DNA of 64,000 bases, taken from NCBI GenBank assembly GCA_029260015.1, contig JAJDEB010000036.1:496001-560000 (forward strand). Direction: 5' to 3'. A program made the translations under genes and the position numbers. Under the pieces are notes generated by a model that saw only the letters and a program-made list of their open reading frames with translations, did no database searches and was not told where the DNA came from. Shown here piece after piece: positions 25,551 through 34,181 of this stretch; positions within the stretch are counted from its first letter, which is position 1; the number at the start of each line of letters is the position of its first letter. Source of the stretch: Phycisphaerae bacterium. Its GTDB lineage: Bacteria; Planctomycetota; Phycisphaerae; UBA1845.

Positions 25551-26585
25551 ATGGCGGTCACATTGGTTATCCCGGGTCGAAACGCAGCGAAGACGATTCG
25601 CCCTTGTCTGCAAGCCGTCACGCCATACGTCGAAAGCGGCGAACTCCAGGAAATTCTCTTCGTTGATGACGGGTCCACCGACAACACCCGCGAAATCGTC
25701 GCCGAGTTTCCGGTGACGTGTGTGCCGGGTCACGGAAAAGGGCCCGGTTCCGCGCGGAATCTCGGATGGCAGACGGCGAAGACCGATCTGGTGTGGTTCG
25801 TCGATTCCGATTGCGTCGCCGAACCCAACGCGCTTGCCCCCCTCGTCGCGCGATTTGAAGATGACAAGATGGGCGGTGTCAGTGGCAGCTATGGCAACAT
25901 GTGCCCGGACTCGCTGCTGGCGTGTTTGATTCATGAAGAGATCATCGCCCGACATCGCCGCATGCCCAAGATCGTCAACTTTCTTGCGACGTTTAATGTG
26001 GTTTACCGGCGCGAAGCGATCGAACGAGTCGGTGGATTCGATGAACGTTTCCTCAAAGGACAGGACGCCGAACTTTCGTGGCGGGTGATGGAAGCCGGTT
26101 ACGATCTCGGGTTCGAGTTGGAATCCCGCGTCGCTCACTTTCATGAAACGCGCTGGCTGGGATATTTCAAAACGCAGATGCATCAGGGGTACTGGCGACT
26201 TTGGTTGCACCTGACGCACAAGGGGCACTCGGCTGGCGACTCGTACAGCAGCGCCCTTGACCACTTTCAACCACCACTCGCGATGCTGATTCTCACTTCG
26301 ATTCCGTTACTTTTCTTGAAGGCCACATGGTGGGTCACCCCCGCTTTGATCGCGTTGCTGCTGGTCACACAAATCCCCATGACCGCGCGCATCATCAAGC
26401 AGACTGGGCAACTCAAGTATCTCATGTTCGCTTTAATGAGTTTCCGACGGGCGTTCTGGCGCGGATTCGGATTGACCAAGGCCACCATCGACTATGTCCT
26501 CGCCGGCAAAGAAGGCCGCAAAGCCAAACAAAGCAAACCTGTCCAGCCCAAGACCTCGTCTCAATCCGGGGCCCAATCACCGTGA
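25551..26585 (+). CDS. Glycosyltransferase family 2, membrane-anchored
   Basis: The start at 25551 (MAVTLVIPGRNAAKTIR), with AAGG upstream, gives 344 residues. Motifs are LFVDDGSTDNTREIV, GPGSARNLGW, WFVDSDCVAEPNA (DxD-type) and GGFDERFLKGQDAELSWRV (the acceptor-side ED-type motif). Two or three hydrophobic helices near the C-terminus (LILTSIPLLFLKATWW, ALIALLLVTQI) anchor it in the membrane. The longer frame from 25407 adds a stretch unlike the family. It is the first gene of the rightward part of the glycan locus, followed by two flippases. Confidence 0.9.
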   Translation: MAVTLVIPGRNAAKTIRPCLQAVTPYVESGELQEILFVDDGSTDNTREIVAEFPVTCVPGHGKGPGSARNLGWQTAKTDLVWFVDSDCVAEPNALAPLVARFEDDKMGGVSGSYGNMCPDSLLACLIHEEIIARHRRMPKIVNFLATFNVVYRREAIERVGGFDERFLKGQDAELSWRVMEAGYDLGFELESRVAHFHETRWLGYFKTQMHQGYWRLWLHLTHKGHSAGDSYSSALDHFQPPLAMLILTSIPLLFLKATWWVTPALIALLLVTQIPMTARIIKQTGQLKYLMFALMSFRRAFWRGFGLTKATIDYVLAGKEGRKAKQSKPVQPKTSSQSGAQSP

Positions 26586-26648
26586 GGCTGATGCCATCGC
26601 TCAGATCGGATTGTAACCAATTCACACAGATCGCCGATAAGTAGCCTA

Positions 26649-27899
26649 GTGCGAGAAGAATCGAAACATGGCATTTTGCTGTTCATCTCGACGGCAATCA
26701 CTGCGCTGATGACATTTGTGTATTCCGTGTACGCCATGAAGGTGCTCGGTCCGAAGCATGCCGCCGATTATGTCGCGGCGCTGTCCGTGGCGACGTTCTT
26801 CTACGTTGCATTAGGGCCGATCAACGGAACCGTCGCAAAATTCACGACCGGATTTGCAGTCCAAAACGACCTGAGCAGCGTCGCTCAGCTGCAACGGATA
26901 GCCGTTCGCAATGTCGCCACCTATGGCGGTGTGGGCTTTCTGGTTTGCAGCCTTTTCGCCGTCCCGCTTTCGTCATGGTTGCAATACGAATCGGCGCTCC
27001 CGTTGATTCTTTCGTTCGCGATCGTCTGGTTGACGCTGCTCCTTAGTGTTGCCCGCGGCGTGCTGCGCGGGTTGGAGCGATTCAATCAATACAGCGTCAA
27101 CACGGTGGCGGAGGCCCTTTTCCGTTTGATTGTCGGGGTCGTATTGCTGAGCGTTTGGACGACGACGGCGGGTGGAATGCTGGCGTTTGTCATCGCGCTC
27201 GTTGCGATTCTGGTTATGTCGCAACTGCAATTGGCTGACATCTGGAGGCAGCGCGATCGGTTCAATATCGAAAGCGATTCGATCGTCACGTACCTCAAAC
27301 CGATGTGCGTGATGATGGCGATCACGGCAGCCTTCGACAATATTGACATGATCGCGGTCAAACGATTCTTCGACGCCGAATCGGCGGGCGTCTATGGTGC
27401 CGCGTTCACGCTTGCGCGTGGGACCAGCGTGGTGGTGACACCGTTTAGCATCGTACTTCTACCGCTCGTCGTCGGATTGCAAGCGCGGCGGGCACCTGTG
27501 CGAGGTTCCATCCTTCGGATATGTGGATACTTCGTTGCGCTGTGTTCGGTGCCCCTTCTAGTCTTCGCCATCGTGCCAAAGCAAGTGTTGACGCTGGTAC
27601 GACTTGATCAGTTTATCGAAGCCGCACCATTGCTTCTACCACTGACTGCCGCACGATTGCTTGGGCATTTGAACGGACTGATTGCGCTGTCATACGCGGC
27701 GCTGGGGCGCTTCGGATTTTTGAAAGTGTTCATCCCGGCGCTCGTTGTCGAAGTCGCTCTGCTGGCTGGTTGGCACGATTCGCACATGACCGTGATCGTG
27801 ATAGCATTGCTCGTTCAAGCGGGAACACTGTTGGCACTCGCGGCGTACACAGTGTTGTATCGCTCAAACCGTAAGTCTGCTGACGGAATTCTGAACTGA
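26649..27899 (+). CDS. Polysaccharide flippase (MOP superfamily), first of two
   Basis: The 416-residue product, starting with GTG, has about 12 hydrophobic segments and the layout of Wzx/MATE-like exporters: an early 'FISTAITALMTFVYSVYAMKVLGPKHAADY' type region and FDNIDMIAVKRFFDAESAGVYGA, the half that usually reads 'D...++......aG.Y'. It should flip lipid-linked saccharides across the inner membrane. It is 63 bp downstream of GT2 and 40 bp upstream of a second flippase. Confidence 0.85.
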   Translation: MREESKHGILLFISTAITALMTFVYSVYAMKVLGPKHAADYVAALSVATFFYVALGPINGTVAKFTTGFAVQNDLSSVAQLQRIAVRNVATYGGVGFLVCSLFAVPLSSWLQYESALPLILSFAIVWLTLLLSVARGVLRGLERFNQYSVNTVAEALFRLIVGVVLLSVWTTTAGGMLAFVIALVAILVMSQLQLADIWRQRDRFNIESDSIVTYLKPMCVMMAITAAFDNIDMIAVKRFFDAESAGVYGAAFTLARGTSVVVTPFSIVLLPLVVGLQARRAPVRGSILRICGYFVALCSVPLLVFAIVPKQVLTLVRLDQFIEAAPLLLPLTAARLLGHLNGLIALSYAALGRFGFLKVFIPALVVEVALLAGWHDSHMTVIVIALLVQAGTLLALAAYTVLYRSNRKSADGILN

Positions 27900-27939
27900 A
27901 TCCTTCGGGAACAAAATCCGCATCGGATGCATCCTGCTT

Positions 27940-29445
27940 ATGAGCACATCGCATCATTCTGCCAATGACAATTCAGCAGCGCCTGACATGGGCCAAATCC
28001 ATCGAGGCGCAGTGCGCGGAAGCGTGATTGCGATGGCCGACAATGTCGTGCGATCCGTGCTTGGTATCGTAACGACGCTGATCGTTGCCATTTTCGTAGG
28101 ACCGGACGAAATGGGTCTGATCGGCCTCGCGATTTCCGTCGAATCGCTCATGATCGTGCTGCGAAACAGCGGGTTCTCGGGCGCTTTGATTCAACGGAAA
28201 GACCTCCGCGACGTTCACATCAATTCCGTTTTCTGGATCGGCTTGATTCTGTCGGCAGTGCTCGCCCTGGGACTTCTCATCACCGCCGCTCCAATCGCCA
28301 GGTTCTACGAAGACCCCAAACTCATACCGATTCTGCAAGTGCTCACGCTTTCCATCGTTGCACTCGGGTTCAGTGGCGTACCGGAAGCACTGCTTCGCAA
28401 GCGGCTGCAATTCGAACGGATCATGGCCGTCAATTCCGGCAGCGCCCTCGTTGCGTCATCTGCCGCGATCGTCGCGGCAATGATGGGAGCGGGCGTTTGG
28501 GCGCTTGTGCTGCGAATCGTGTTGGCCCGTATCCTCGTGGCTGTGATCTGCTGGTGCGTGTGCGATTGGCGGCCGCGCCTGCAACTGAACTTCAAGGCGG
28601 CAGGCACACTTCTTTCGTTTGGCGGTTACCTGTTTCTCGCAGCGTTGATGACATTCGGCAAGGATCGACTAGACAATCCGATCATCGGAAAACTCATCGG
28701 TGTCGGGGCGGCAGGCTTGTTCTTCATGGCCCGCAATTTGGCGCTGTCGATCATTCAGCAGGCCATCGGGGCGATCGGGCAGGTGATGTTCGCGGTTTTC
28801 AGTGCGGTGCAAAATGACGCGGCTGCGCTTCGATCTGGATACCTGAGCGGCACGCGCTGCCTGAGCGTGCTGATATTTCCGGCGATCGCGGGCATGATCG
28901 CGATCAGTCCGGAGGCGGTTCCGATCATTCTCAAAGACAACTGGCATGGTATCACTCCGATTATCCAGATCATCTCTTTGCAGGGGATCGTCCTCTGCAC
29001 GAACGCGGGGATCAGCCCGATTTTGCTTTCCGGCGGACGGAGCAGAATCTTGTTGATCTTGAATTTTTTCCGTATGACTCTGGCCATCGCTTCGTTCTTC
29101 GTGGGCTGCCGCTGGGGAGTGCAGGGTGTCGCGATCACTTGGACGATCGCCGTATTCGCCTGGGCCCCGGTTGAGATGTATTTTGCAGGCCGGCTGGTAA
29201 ATATGAACATTGTCACTGTCTTCATGAATGTCAGCCGACCGATGCTCTCCGCCGCAGTCGCCGCCTTCTTGGTGCGCGCATTCGTGTGGGCTTGGGCACC
29301 TGTAGACGGAACAACGTCATATGTTCTGGTCATGCTCGAGGTGGTGATTGGAGCTGGCAGTTACGCGATCTTGACCGCTGTATTGGATAGGGATACGCTG
29401 AAAAAGCTGAAAAACGACCTGACGCGATCGTTTGGCTCATGTTGA
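27940..29445 (+). CDS. Polysaccharide flippase (WzxC-like, MOP superfamily), second of two
   Basis: The 501-residue product has 12-14 membrane helices with the pattern of the lipopolysaccharide/colanic-acid export group: FVGPDEMGLIGLAISVESLM, FSGALIQRKDLRDVHINSVF, RFYEDPKLIPILQVLTLS and FGKDRLDNPIIGKLIGVGAA. It is clearly different in sequence from the flippase immediately upstream. Two flippases in series suggest either two lipid-linked glycans or one specialised for a different chain. Confidence 0.9.
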   Translation: MSTSHHSANDNSAAPDMGQIHRGAVRGSVIAMADNVVRSVLGIVTTLIVAIFVGPDEMGLIGLAISVESLMIVLRNSGFSGALIQRKDLRDVHINSVFWIGLILSAVLALGLLITAAPIARFYEDPKLIPILQVLTLSIVALGFSGVPEALLRKRLQFERIMAVNSGSALVASSAAIVAAMMGAGVWALVLRIVLARILVAVICWCVCDWRPRLQLNFKAAGTLLSFGGYLFLAALMTFGKDRLDNPIIGKLIGVGAAGLFFMARNLALSIIQQAIGAIGQVMFAVFSAVQNDAAALRSGYLSGTRCLSVLIFPAIAGMIAISPEAVPIILKDNWHGITPIIQIISLQGIVLCTNAGISPILLSGGRSRILLILNFFRMTLAIASFFVGCRWGVQGVAITWTIAVFAWAPVEMYFAGRLVNMNIVTVFMNVSRPMLSAAVAAFLVRAFVWAWAPVDGTTSYVLVMLEVVIGAGSYAILTAVLDRDTLKKLKNDLTRSFGSC

Positions 29446-29547
29446 ATTGGTTTCCCATTTTTGAAGAACGGACTGGATGATGTCCGGGCGCGGGCCCGAA
29501 GATACAGCCGGTTCGCATTCCCAATCCCCGCCATCTCGGTGAACTCC

Positions 29548-30303
29548 ATGAGCCAAGCGCGTATTTGTGTGTTGTCAGGACGCTACCCCGGGTCGCGATT
29601 CGCATCGATCTATAACCACCGGGCGTACTGCAACAGGCATGGGTACACCTACATTCATTGCACCTGGCCCACCGGACAGAGCAATCCATACCTGAATAAG
29701 CTCGGGTACATTCGCGAGTACTTCAAATTCTTCGACTTTGTTTTCTGGATCGACGACGACGCGTTCTTTTTGGATATCGAGAAACCGCTGACTGAATTCA
29801 TTCCAGCCGAGGATCAATATCTGTCCATTTGCGCAAGCCCCGGTTTCAAAGCGCTGAAAACGTTTTTCAGTTCCGGCCAGTTCGTCCTGCGGTGCGATGC
29901 GCTTGGCAAGGACTTCATTCAGTCCGCGATGGATCTCAGCGAAGAAGCGGTGAAGAAATGGTGGAGCGACGAGTATGGATTCTTCACGGGAGGAGACCAG
30001 GACCGAATGGTCTTTCTCTGCAATGCCGACGAAAGATTCAAAGATGGTTTCAAACTGTGGGACTATAAGCATTTTAACAGCCGGGCAGCGAACATTTTCG
30101 GGGAGGATCCGCACGAGGTATTCATACTGCACTTCACCGGGCGCAAGCGCAAGAAAGCATCGGACTACGCCCGGATTCAGAAGAAGTTACAGCGCGGCCC
30201 CACCTTGCTGACCCAGGAACAAGAAGCGAGTTTGGGCATGGTGGACCCGTTTCTAACGAGGGCGCTGCGGTTCGCCAAATCGAGGATCAATGCCGGTGTT
30301 TGA
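29548..30303 (+). CDS. Glycosyltransferase with DxD motif (GT34/galactosyltransferase-like)
   Basis: From the ATG at 29548 (MSQARICVLSGRYPG) the product has 251 residues. It shows YNHRAYCNRHGYTYIHCTW, then KLGYIREYFKFFDFVFWIDDDAFFLD, a GT-A DxD site, and later FSSGQFVLRCDALG and FFTGGDQDRMVFL. This order (young peptide, 'W.D.D', 'N.G.f..r', 'DQ') matches the GMA12/MNN10-type alpha-glycosyltransferases seen in fungi and some bacteria. Donor and acceptor are unknown. The end overlaps the next gene by 14 bp, so translation is probably coupled. Confidence 0.72.
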   Translation: MSQARICVLSGRYPGSRFASIYNHRAYCNRHGYTYIHCTWPTGQSNPYLNKLGYIREYFKFFDFVFWIDDDAFFLDIEKPLTEFIPAEDQYLSICASPGFKALKTFFSSGQFVLRCDALGKDFIQSAMDLSEEAVKKWWSDEYGFFTGGDQDRMVFLCNADERFKDGFKLWDYKHFNSRAANIFGEDPHEVFILHFTGRKRKKASDYARIQKKLQRGPTLLTQEQEASLGMVDPFLTRALRFAKSRINAGV

Positions 30304-31180
30304 AACGATCAAGAACTGTTCCTCGGATGTCACCGGTCGGTGCAGCGAACTCCTTCGCCCCTACAGCAGTCGGAACTGTTTTAATCCGAGCATTCTATTT
30401 TTAGAAGCTGAAACGCTGATCGCATTTCGAGCATTCGGCACCGAGCGAACGAAGCCATTTGCGGCGTACTTGTTTTCCACCGCCGGTGCCGAAACCGCGC
30501 TGCTCGATTTGTCGGAGGCCATGAAAGAATTCGGAATCGCCAATGTGTCGGACCCGAAACTTTTCGCGCTGGGCGACGAGGCGTGGCTGACCTTCAACAC
30601 GGGCTATTCCAAGACGCAGAATAACCTGTACATTTTGAAAGTCCGCCCGACCGTGGAAACTCCACGCGAATGCACGGTCGCAGGCCGCCAGAAAGTTGAA
30701 AAGAATTGGGCGTTTTTTGAAGATCGCGGAAGTTTGAAAGCCCTGTATTCGATCGATCCGCTGGTGATTCTTGACGTGAAGGAAGGACCGAATCAGGAAT
30801 ATCGATTCGAGAAGTCCTTTGAGGCTGAACCTCTATGGCGACAATCTTTGACCATTGGCACGCCGCTGGTTAAATGCGAGGACGGCTTCAAGTTCATCGC
30901 TCACAGGAAAATTCAGTTTCTGGGTAAGCGGCTTTACTTTGGCGTGCCGGGAATGTTGCGAATTATGGACGGGTCGTACCGCATCGATTTGAGTTCCAAG
31001 CGGTTGATCCATGATCATCCGTCGCTTTTGGGAAGTTGGCGAAAGCACAATCCGAACTTGATTTCATGCACTTACTTTTCAGGAATCGCCCACACGGAAA
31101 GCGAAATCATTCTGTCGTACGGAATCAACGACTTGACATACGGGTTCGCATCGGTGTCGGAGCAAGTCCTTTGGCGATAA
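30290..31180 (+). CDS. Beta-propeller-like protein of the glycan locus (possible glycoside phosphorylase/hydrolase relative)
   Basis: The 296-residue product has short beta-rich repeats typical of five-bladed propellers: FNPSILFLEAETLIAFRAFG, ANVSDPKLFALGDEAWLTFN, IGTPLVKCEDGFKFIAHRKI and a closing IILSYGINDLTYGFASVSE. The closing 'SYGxxD' block is often seen in GH130-like and other glycan-associated propeller proteins; that relation is an inference. It overlaps both neighbours, the glycosyltransferase by 14 bp and the pyruvyl-transferase by 10 bp. Confidence 0.6.
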   Translation: MPVFETIKNCSSDVTGRCSELLRPYSSRNCFNPSILFLEAETLIAFRAFGTERTKPFAAYLFSTAGAETALLDLSEAMKEFGIANVSDPKLFALGDEAWLTFNTGYSKTQNNLYILKVRPTVETPRECTVAGRQKVEKNWAFFEDRGSLKALYSIDPLVILDVKEGPNQEYRFEKSFEAEPLWRQSLTIGTPLVKCEDGFKFIAHRKIQFLGKRLYFGVPGMLRIMDGSYRIDLSSKRLIHDHPSLLGSWRKHNPNLISCTYFSGIAHTESEIILSYGINDLTYGFASVSEQVLWR

Positions 31181-32004
31181 GAACCTATTACTGGGCGGAG
31201 CGGATTCTGGGCAAGACCTGTCATCGGGCCATGCGCGCCCTGCGATTCAAGCCGTCGTATTTTTTCGGTACCGGTAACGCTGGCGACATTCTTGCGAAGA
31301 ACTTGATTCGACACGTCTATTCGGAAGATTCGGTTTGCGTGAAGGACGATGGCAAAAGGCTCCTGTGCATCGGGTCGATCGGTCATCGAATCAAATCGGG
31401 TGATGTACTCTGCGGGGTGGGCTGCAAAGATATTGAATTGAGTTTGGTGGACCCGGCGACGGTGACGATCTACGGGCTACGCGGCCCGCTCAGTCTGGAG
31501 AAATTTCGCGCCGCAGGTTTCGACGTGAGCAATGTGAAATTCCTCTTGGACCCGGGACTGATGATTCGGTTCATGCTGAACGCCGCAAGCGTGTCGCCTG
31601 TTCGAGGCCGAGTCGCGTTCATTCCCCATTACCGGGAGCGATACGAAGCCGCTCGCCACATGCCGAGCAAGATGCATTTTATCGACATTGATGCGGATCC
31701 GATCGAGGTGGGCAGAGAGATTCTCTCCAGTGAAGTCATACTGTCGTCGTCATTGCACGGAATCATATTCGCACACGCGCTGGGCCGATCAGCCGTGTTG
31801 GTTCGACCGGGGACGCCGGAACCGCTAAGTAAATTCGAAGACTATTATCTGTCCGTGGACCTTCCCTTCACCCCTCCGCTCGACTCTGTCGACAAGTTCA
31901 GCGCCTTGATTCACGATCACTCGCCCCCTACATTGCGCTACGAAAAGGAAGATTTTTATTTCCCAAGCCTTACCGAGTTGAAAGAACGCGGGATCGCAAC
32001 CTGA
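31171..32004 (+). CDS. Polysaccharide pyruvyl transferase family protein
   Basis: The product has the family marks FFGTGNAGDILAKNLI near the N-terminus, GLRGPLSLEKF, FLLDPGLMIRF and SSSLHGIIFAHALGRSAVLV near the end, the characteristic SLHG nucleotide-sugar-type motif. It should add a pyruvate ketal (or a related group) to a sugar of the surface polymer, giving it negative charge. The start is set at TTG 31171, with GGAG eight bases upstream, overlapping the upstream stop by 10 bp; a GTG at 31156 or ATG at 31066 are alternatives. Length is 277 residues. Confidence 0.82.
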   Translation: MAIRTYYWAERILGKTCHRAMRALRFKPSYFFGTGNAGDILAKNLIRHVYSEDSVCVKDDGKRLLCIGSIGHRIKSGDVLCGVGCKDIELSLVDPATVTIYGLRGPLSLEKFRAAGFDVSNVKFLLDPGLMIRFMLNAASVSPVRGRVAFIPHYRERYEAARHMPSKMHFIDIDADPIEVGREILSSEVILSSSLHGIIFAHALGRSAVLVRPGTPEPLSKFEDYYLSVDLPFTPPLDSVDKFSALIHDHSPPTLRYEKEDFYFPSLTELKERGIAT

Positions 32005-32046
32005 TCGCGCCTGTAGATATCTTTGTAAATAAGGGGGAACCAATCG

Positions 32047-32778
32047 TTGATTGCAAATCAAATCAAGAGGGCTTTTAGCATCGCTCGGAGTCTGTTGCAC
32101 TTGGCAGTGAAGCGATCGCGTCTTTCGGTTCGCAAGAACGTCACAAAGCACGAGAAAATCTTTGCGCCGAAGTACGGTGTCCGGAAACTGAAAGACCCAA
32201 TACGCGGCTCATATTCAGGGCCCGGTTCCACTGTCGAACGCACAACCGCAATCAGGCATGAGCTTCCCGAACTTCTACAAGACTTGGAGTGCAAGACTAT
32301 GGTCGACGCACCTTGCGGTGACTTTAAGTGGATGAGGGAGGTGGAATTGCCCGTCGAGAAGTACATCGGCGTGGACGTCGTTAAGGAGTTGATTGACGCC
32401 AACAACCAAGCCTATGCAAATGCTCAGCGCGAGTTTCGGCATCTGGACTTGGTCGAGAATGTCCTGCCCAAAGTTGACCTCGTATTCAATCGTGACGTGC
32501 TGATACATTTGTCTTATGCAGACATTTTTCGATTCATTGCGCGACTTAAGCAAGGCGGCTGCACCTATCTACTCACGACACACTTTCCCGAGCAGGCTGA
32601 GAATAGAGACATCCCCACCGGGGAATGGAGACCGGTGAATCTGGAAATTGCGCCATTTGGATTTCCAAAACCACTTCGCACAATCAGCGAAAAGTACACT
32701 GCTAACCCCGAGCACGCCGATAAGTGTCTTGCCCTTTGGAGAATCGATGCTATCCCAGTTGCCCAAGTCCCATTGTAA
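32047..32778 (+). CDS. SAM-dependent methyltransferase of the glycan locus
   Basis: The product (243 residues) has VDAPCGDFKWMREV as SAM motif I, YIGVDVVKELIDANN as motif II and LVFNRDVLIHLSYADIFRF as motif III/post II. The fold is class I. The TTG start at 32047 is supported by AAGGGGGA about eight bases upstream. It probably methylates a sugar or a lipid-linked intermediate. It follows the pyruvyl transferase by 42 bp. Confidence 0.85.
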   Translation: MIANQIKRAFSIARSLLHLAVKRSRLSVRKNVTKHEKIFAPKYGVRKLKDPIRGSYSGPGSTVERTTAIRHELPELLQDLECKTMVDAPCGDFKWMREVELPVEKYIGVDVVKELIDANNQAYANAQREFRHLDLVENVLPKVDLVFNRDVLIHLSYADIFRFIARLKQGGCTYLLTTHFPEQAENRDIPTGEWRPVNLEIAPFGFPKPLRTISEKYTANPEHADKCLALWRIDAIPVAQVPL

Positions 32779-32898
32779 CGTCGCCAGCCCGAAAGTATTG
32801 ACGCGGAAATATCAAGAATTGTATCGCGGCTTCGGGCGAAATGGGGCGGGCAATAAGCAGTTGAAAATGCACAAACGCTATCTTCAGGATTTTGGTCA

Positions 32899-34062
32899 AT
32901 GAAGCACATTCTTCAGATTTCGTCACGCCTTCCCTATCCGTTGGATGACGGCGGGTTGATTGCGTCGTGGAATCTCTCACGCTGCCTGCATCACAACGGT
33001 TATCACATTGATCTGCTTTGTTTCGCCCGCGATTCGGCTGCCGTGGATGCAAGTCGCAAACCGCTGTCGAGTGTGTTCAATTCGGTGACGGCGGTGGTCA
33101 AAAACGTCGAGCGCCAGTACCCGATGACGCTGCTGCGTTCGATGCTGAAGCGAACTTCCTACTTCGTTGAAAAATTTTACGAGGAGGAGTTAGCCGAACA
33201 TTTGCGCGACGCATATTCGCGTCAGACGTACGACGTCACCTTGATCGACAGCGCGTTTATGGGCGTCTATGCACCACGCTTGCGAGAGTTTGCAAATGCC
33301 GCAGGAAGAATTGTTCTGCGCGGGCACAATGTTGAGTTTGAACTTCTGGACCGGCTGGCCAAGGGTGAAAAACGGCCTTGGTATAAACCGCTGCTCCATC
33401 GCGAGGCGCGACTGTTCAAGAAATTTGAACTTAACCTTGTCGAGAACGTCGATCAGGTCTGCACGATCACCGCGCGTGATGCCGAAGTGCTCAAGCAAGC
33501 CGGTGCGGCTGTGGACCCGATGGTGCTGAGTCCGTTCATTGATATGGATCGATACAACGCCGATGGCGATGACCTCCCCGAACCGGGATCGCTGGTGTGC
33601 GTGGGAAACATGGCATGGATGCCGAATCGCAACGGGGTGCTCTGGTTTTGCGAGCAAGTCTGGCCGAAAGTTCGTGCGGCTCACCCGGAGGCGAAATTCT
33701 ACATCGTCGGAAAGAATCCTCCGCCGGAGATTAGCCGGCTCGACGGCGACGGCGTGGTGGTGACTGGTTACGTTGAGGATGAACGCCCGTTCATCGCCCG
33801 CGCGCATCTTTTCATCGTACCGCTGCTCGAGGGTTCCGGAATCAGAATCAAGATTCTCACCGCAATGGCAATGGGACGCTCGGTATTGTCTACCACGGTC
33901 GGCGCGGAAGGGATCGCGTGGGATGGACTTAAGGTTTGCGACGAATCGAATGATTGGGTTTCGGCGATCGTGTCGCACTTGAAAGCGCCGCCGACAGTCC
34001 GCACCGATGCCGTCGAGCATGTCCGCCGTCACTACGATTGGCGGAAAGAACTCGCCATCTAA
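32899..34062 (+). CDS. Glycosyltransferase family 4
   Basis: The 387-residue product begins HILQISSRLPYPLDDGG, a common N-terminus of GT4 enzymes. The N-domain includes RGHNVEFELLDRLA; the C-domain has FVGNMAWMPNRNGV-like 'VCVGNMAWMPNRNGVLWF', FYIVGKNPP, VVTGYVEDERPFIARAHLFI and PLLEGSGIRIKILTAMAMGR (the E-x7-E-type donor-binding region). It uses a nucleotide-sugar donor at the cytoplasmic side. A 120-bp gap without a gene precedes it. Confidence 0.92.
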   Translation: MKHILQISSRLPYPLDDGGLIASWNLSRCLHHNGYHIDLLCFARDSAAVDASRKPLSSVFNSVTAVVKNVERQYPMTLLRSMLKRTSYFVEKFYEEELAEHLRDAYSRQTYDVTLIDSAFMGVYAPRLREFANAAGRIVLRGHNVEFELLDRLAKGEKRPWYKPLLHREARLFKKFELNLVENVDQVCTITARDAEVLKQAGAAVDPMVLSPFIDMDRYNADGDDLPEPGSLVCVGNMAWMPNRNGVLWFCEQVWPKVRAAHPEAKFYIVGKNPPPEISRLDGDGVVVTGYVEDERPFIARAHLFIVPLLEGSGIRIKILTAMAMGRSVLSTTVGAEGIAWDGLKVCDESNDWVSAIVSHLKAPPTVRTDAVEHVRRHYDWRKELAI

Positions 34063-34181
34063 CGATTTTGCGATATCCGGTACGACGACTTCAAACGCAT
34101 GCTTTTTTGTGTATGTTTGACTAGGCTGCCAACTCGGAAGGTTTGCGATCTGGCAATTACGAAACGATTTGAGACGCCCTG

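Noticed and set aside
33190..34032. Minus-strand open frame of 280 codons over the GT4 gene
   Set aside because: The GT4 motifs are on the plus strand; the minus frame has no recognisable domain.
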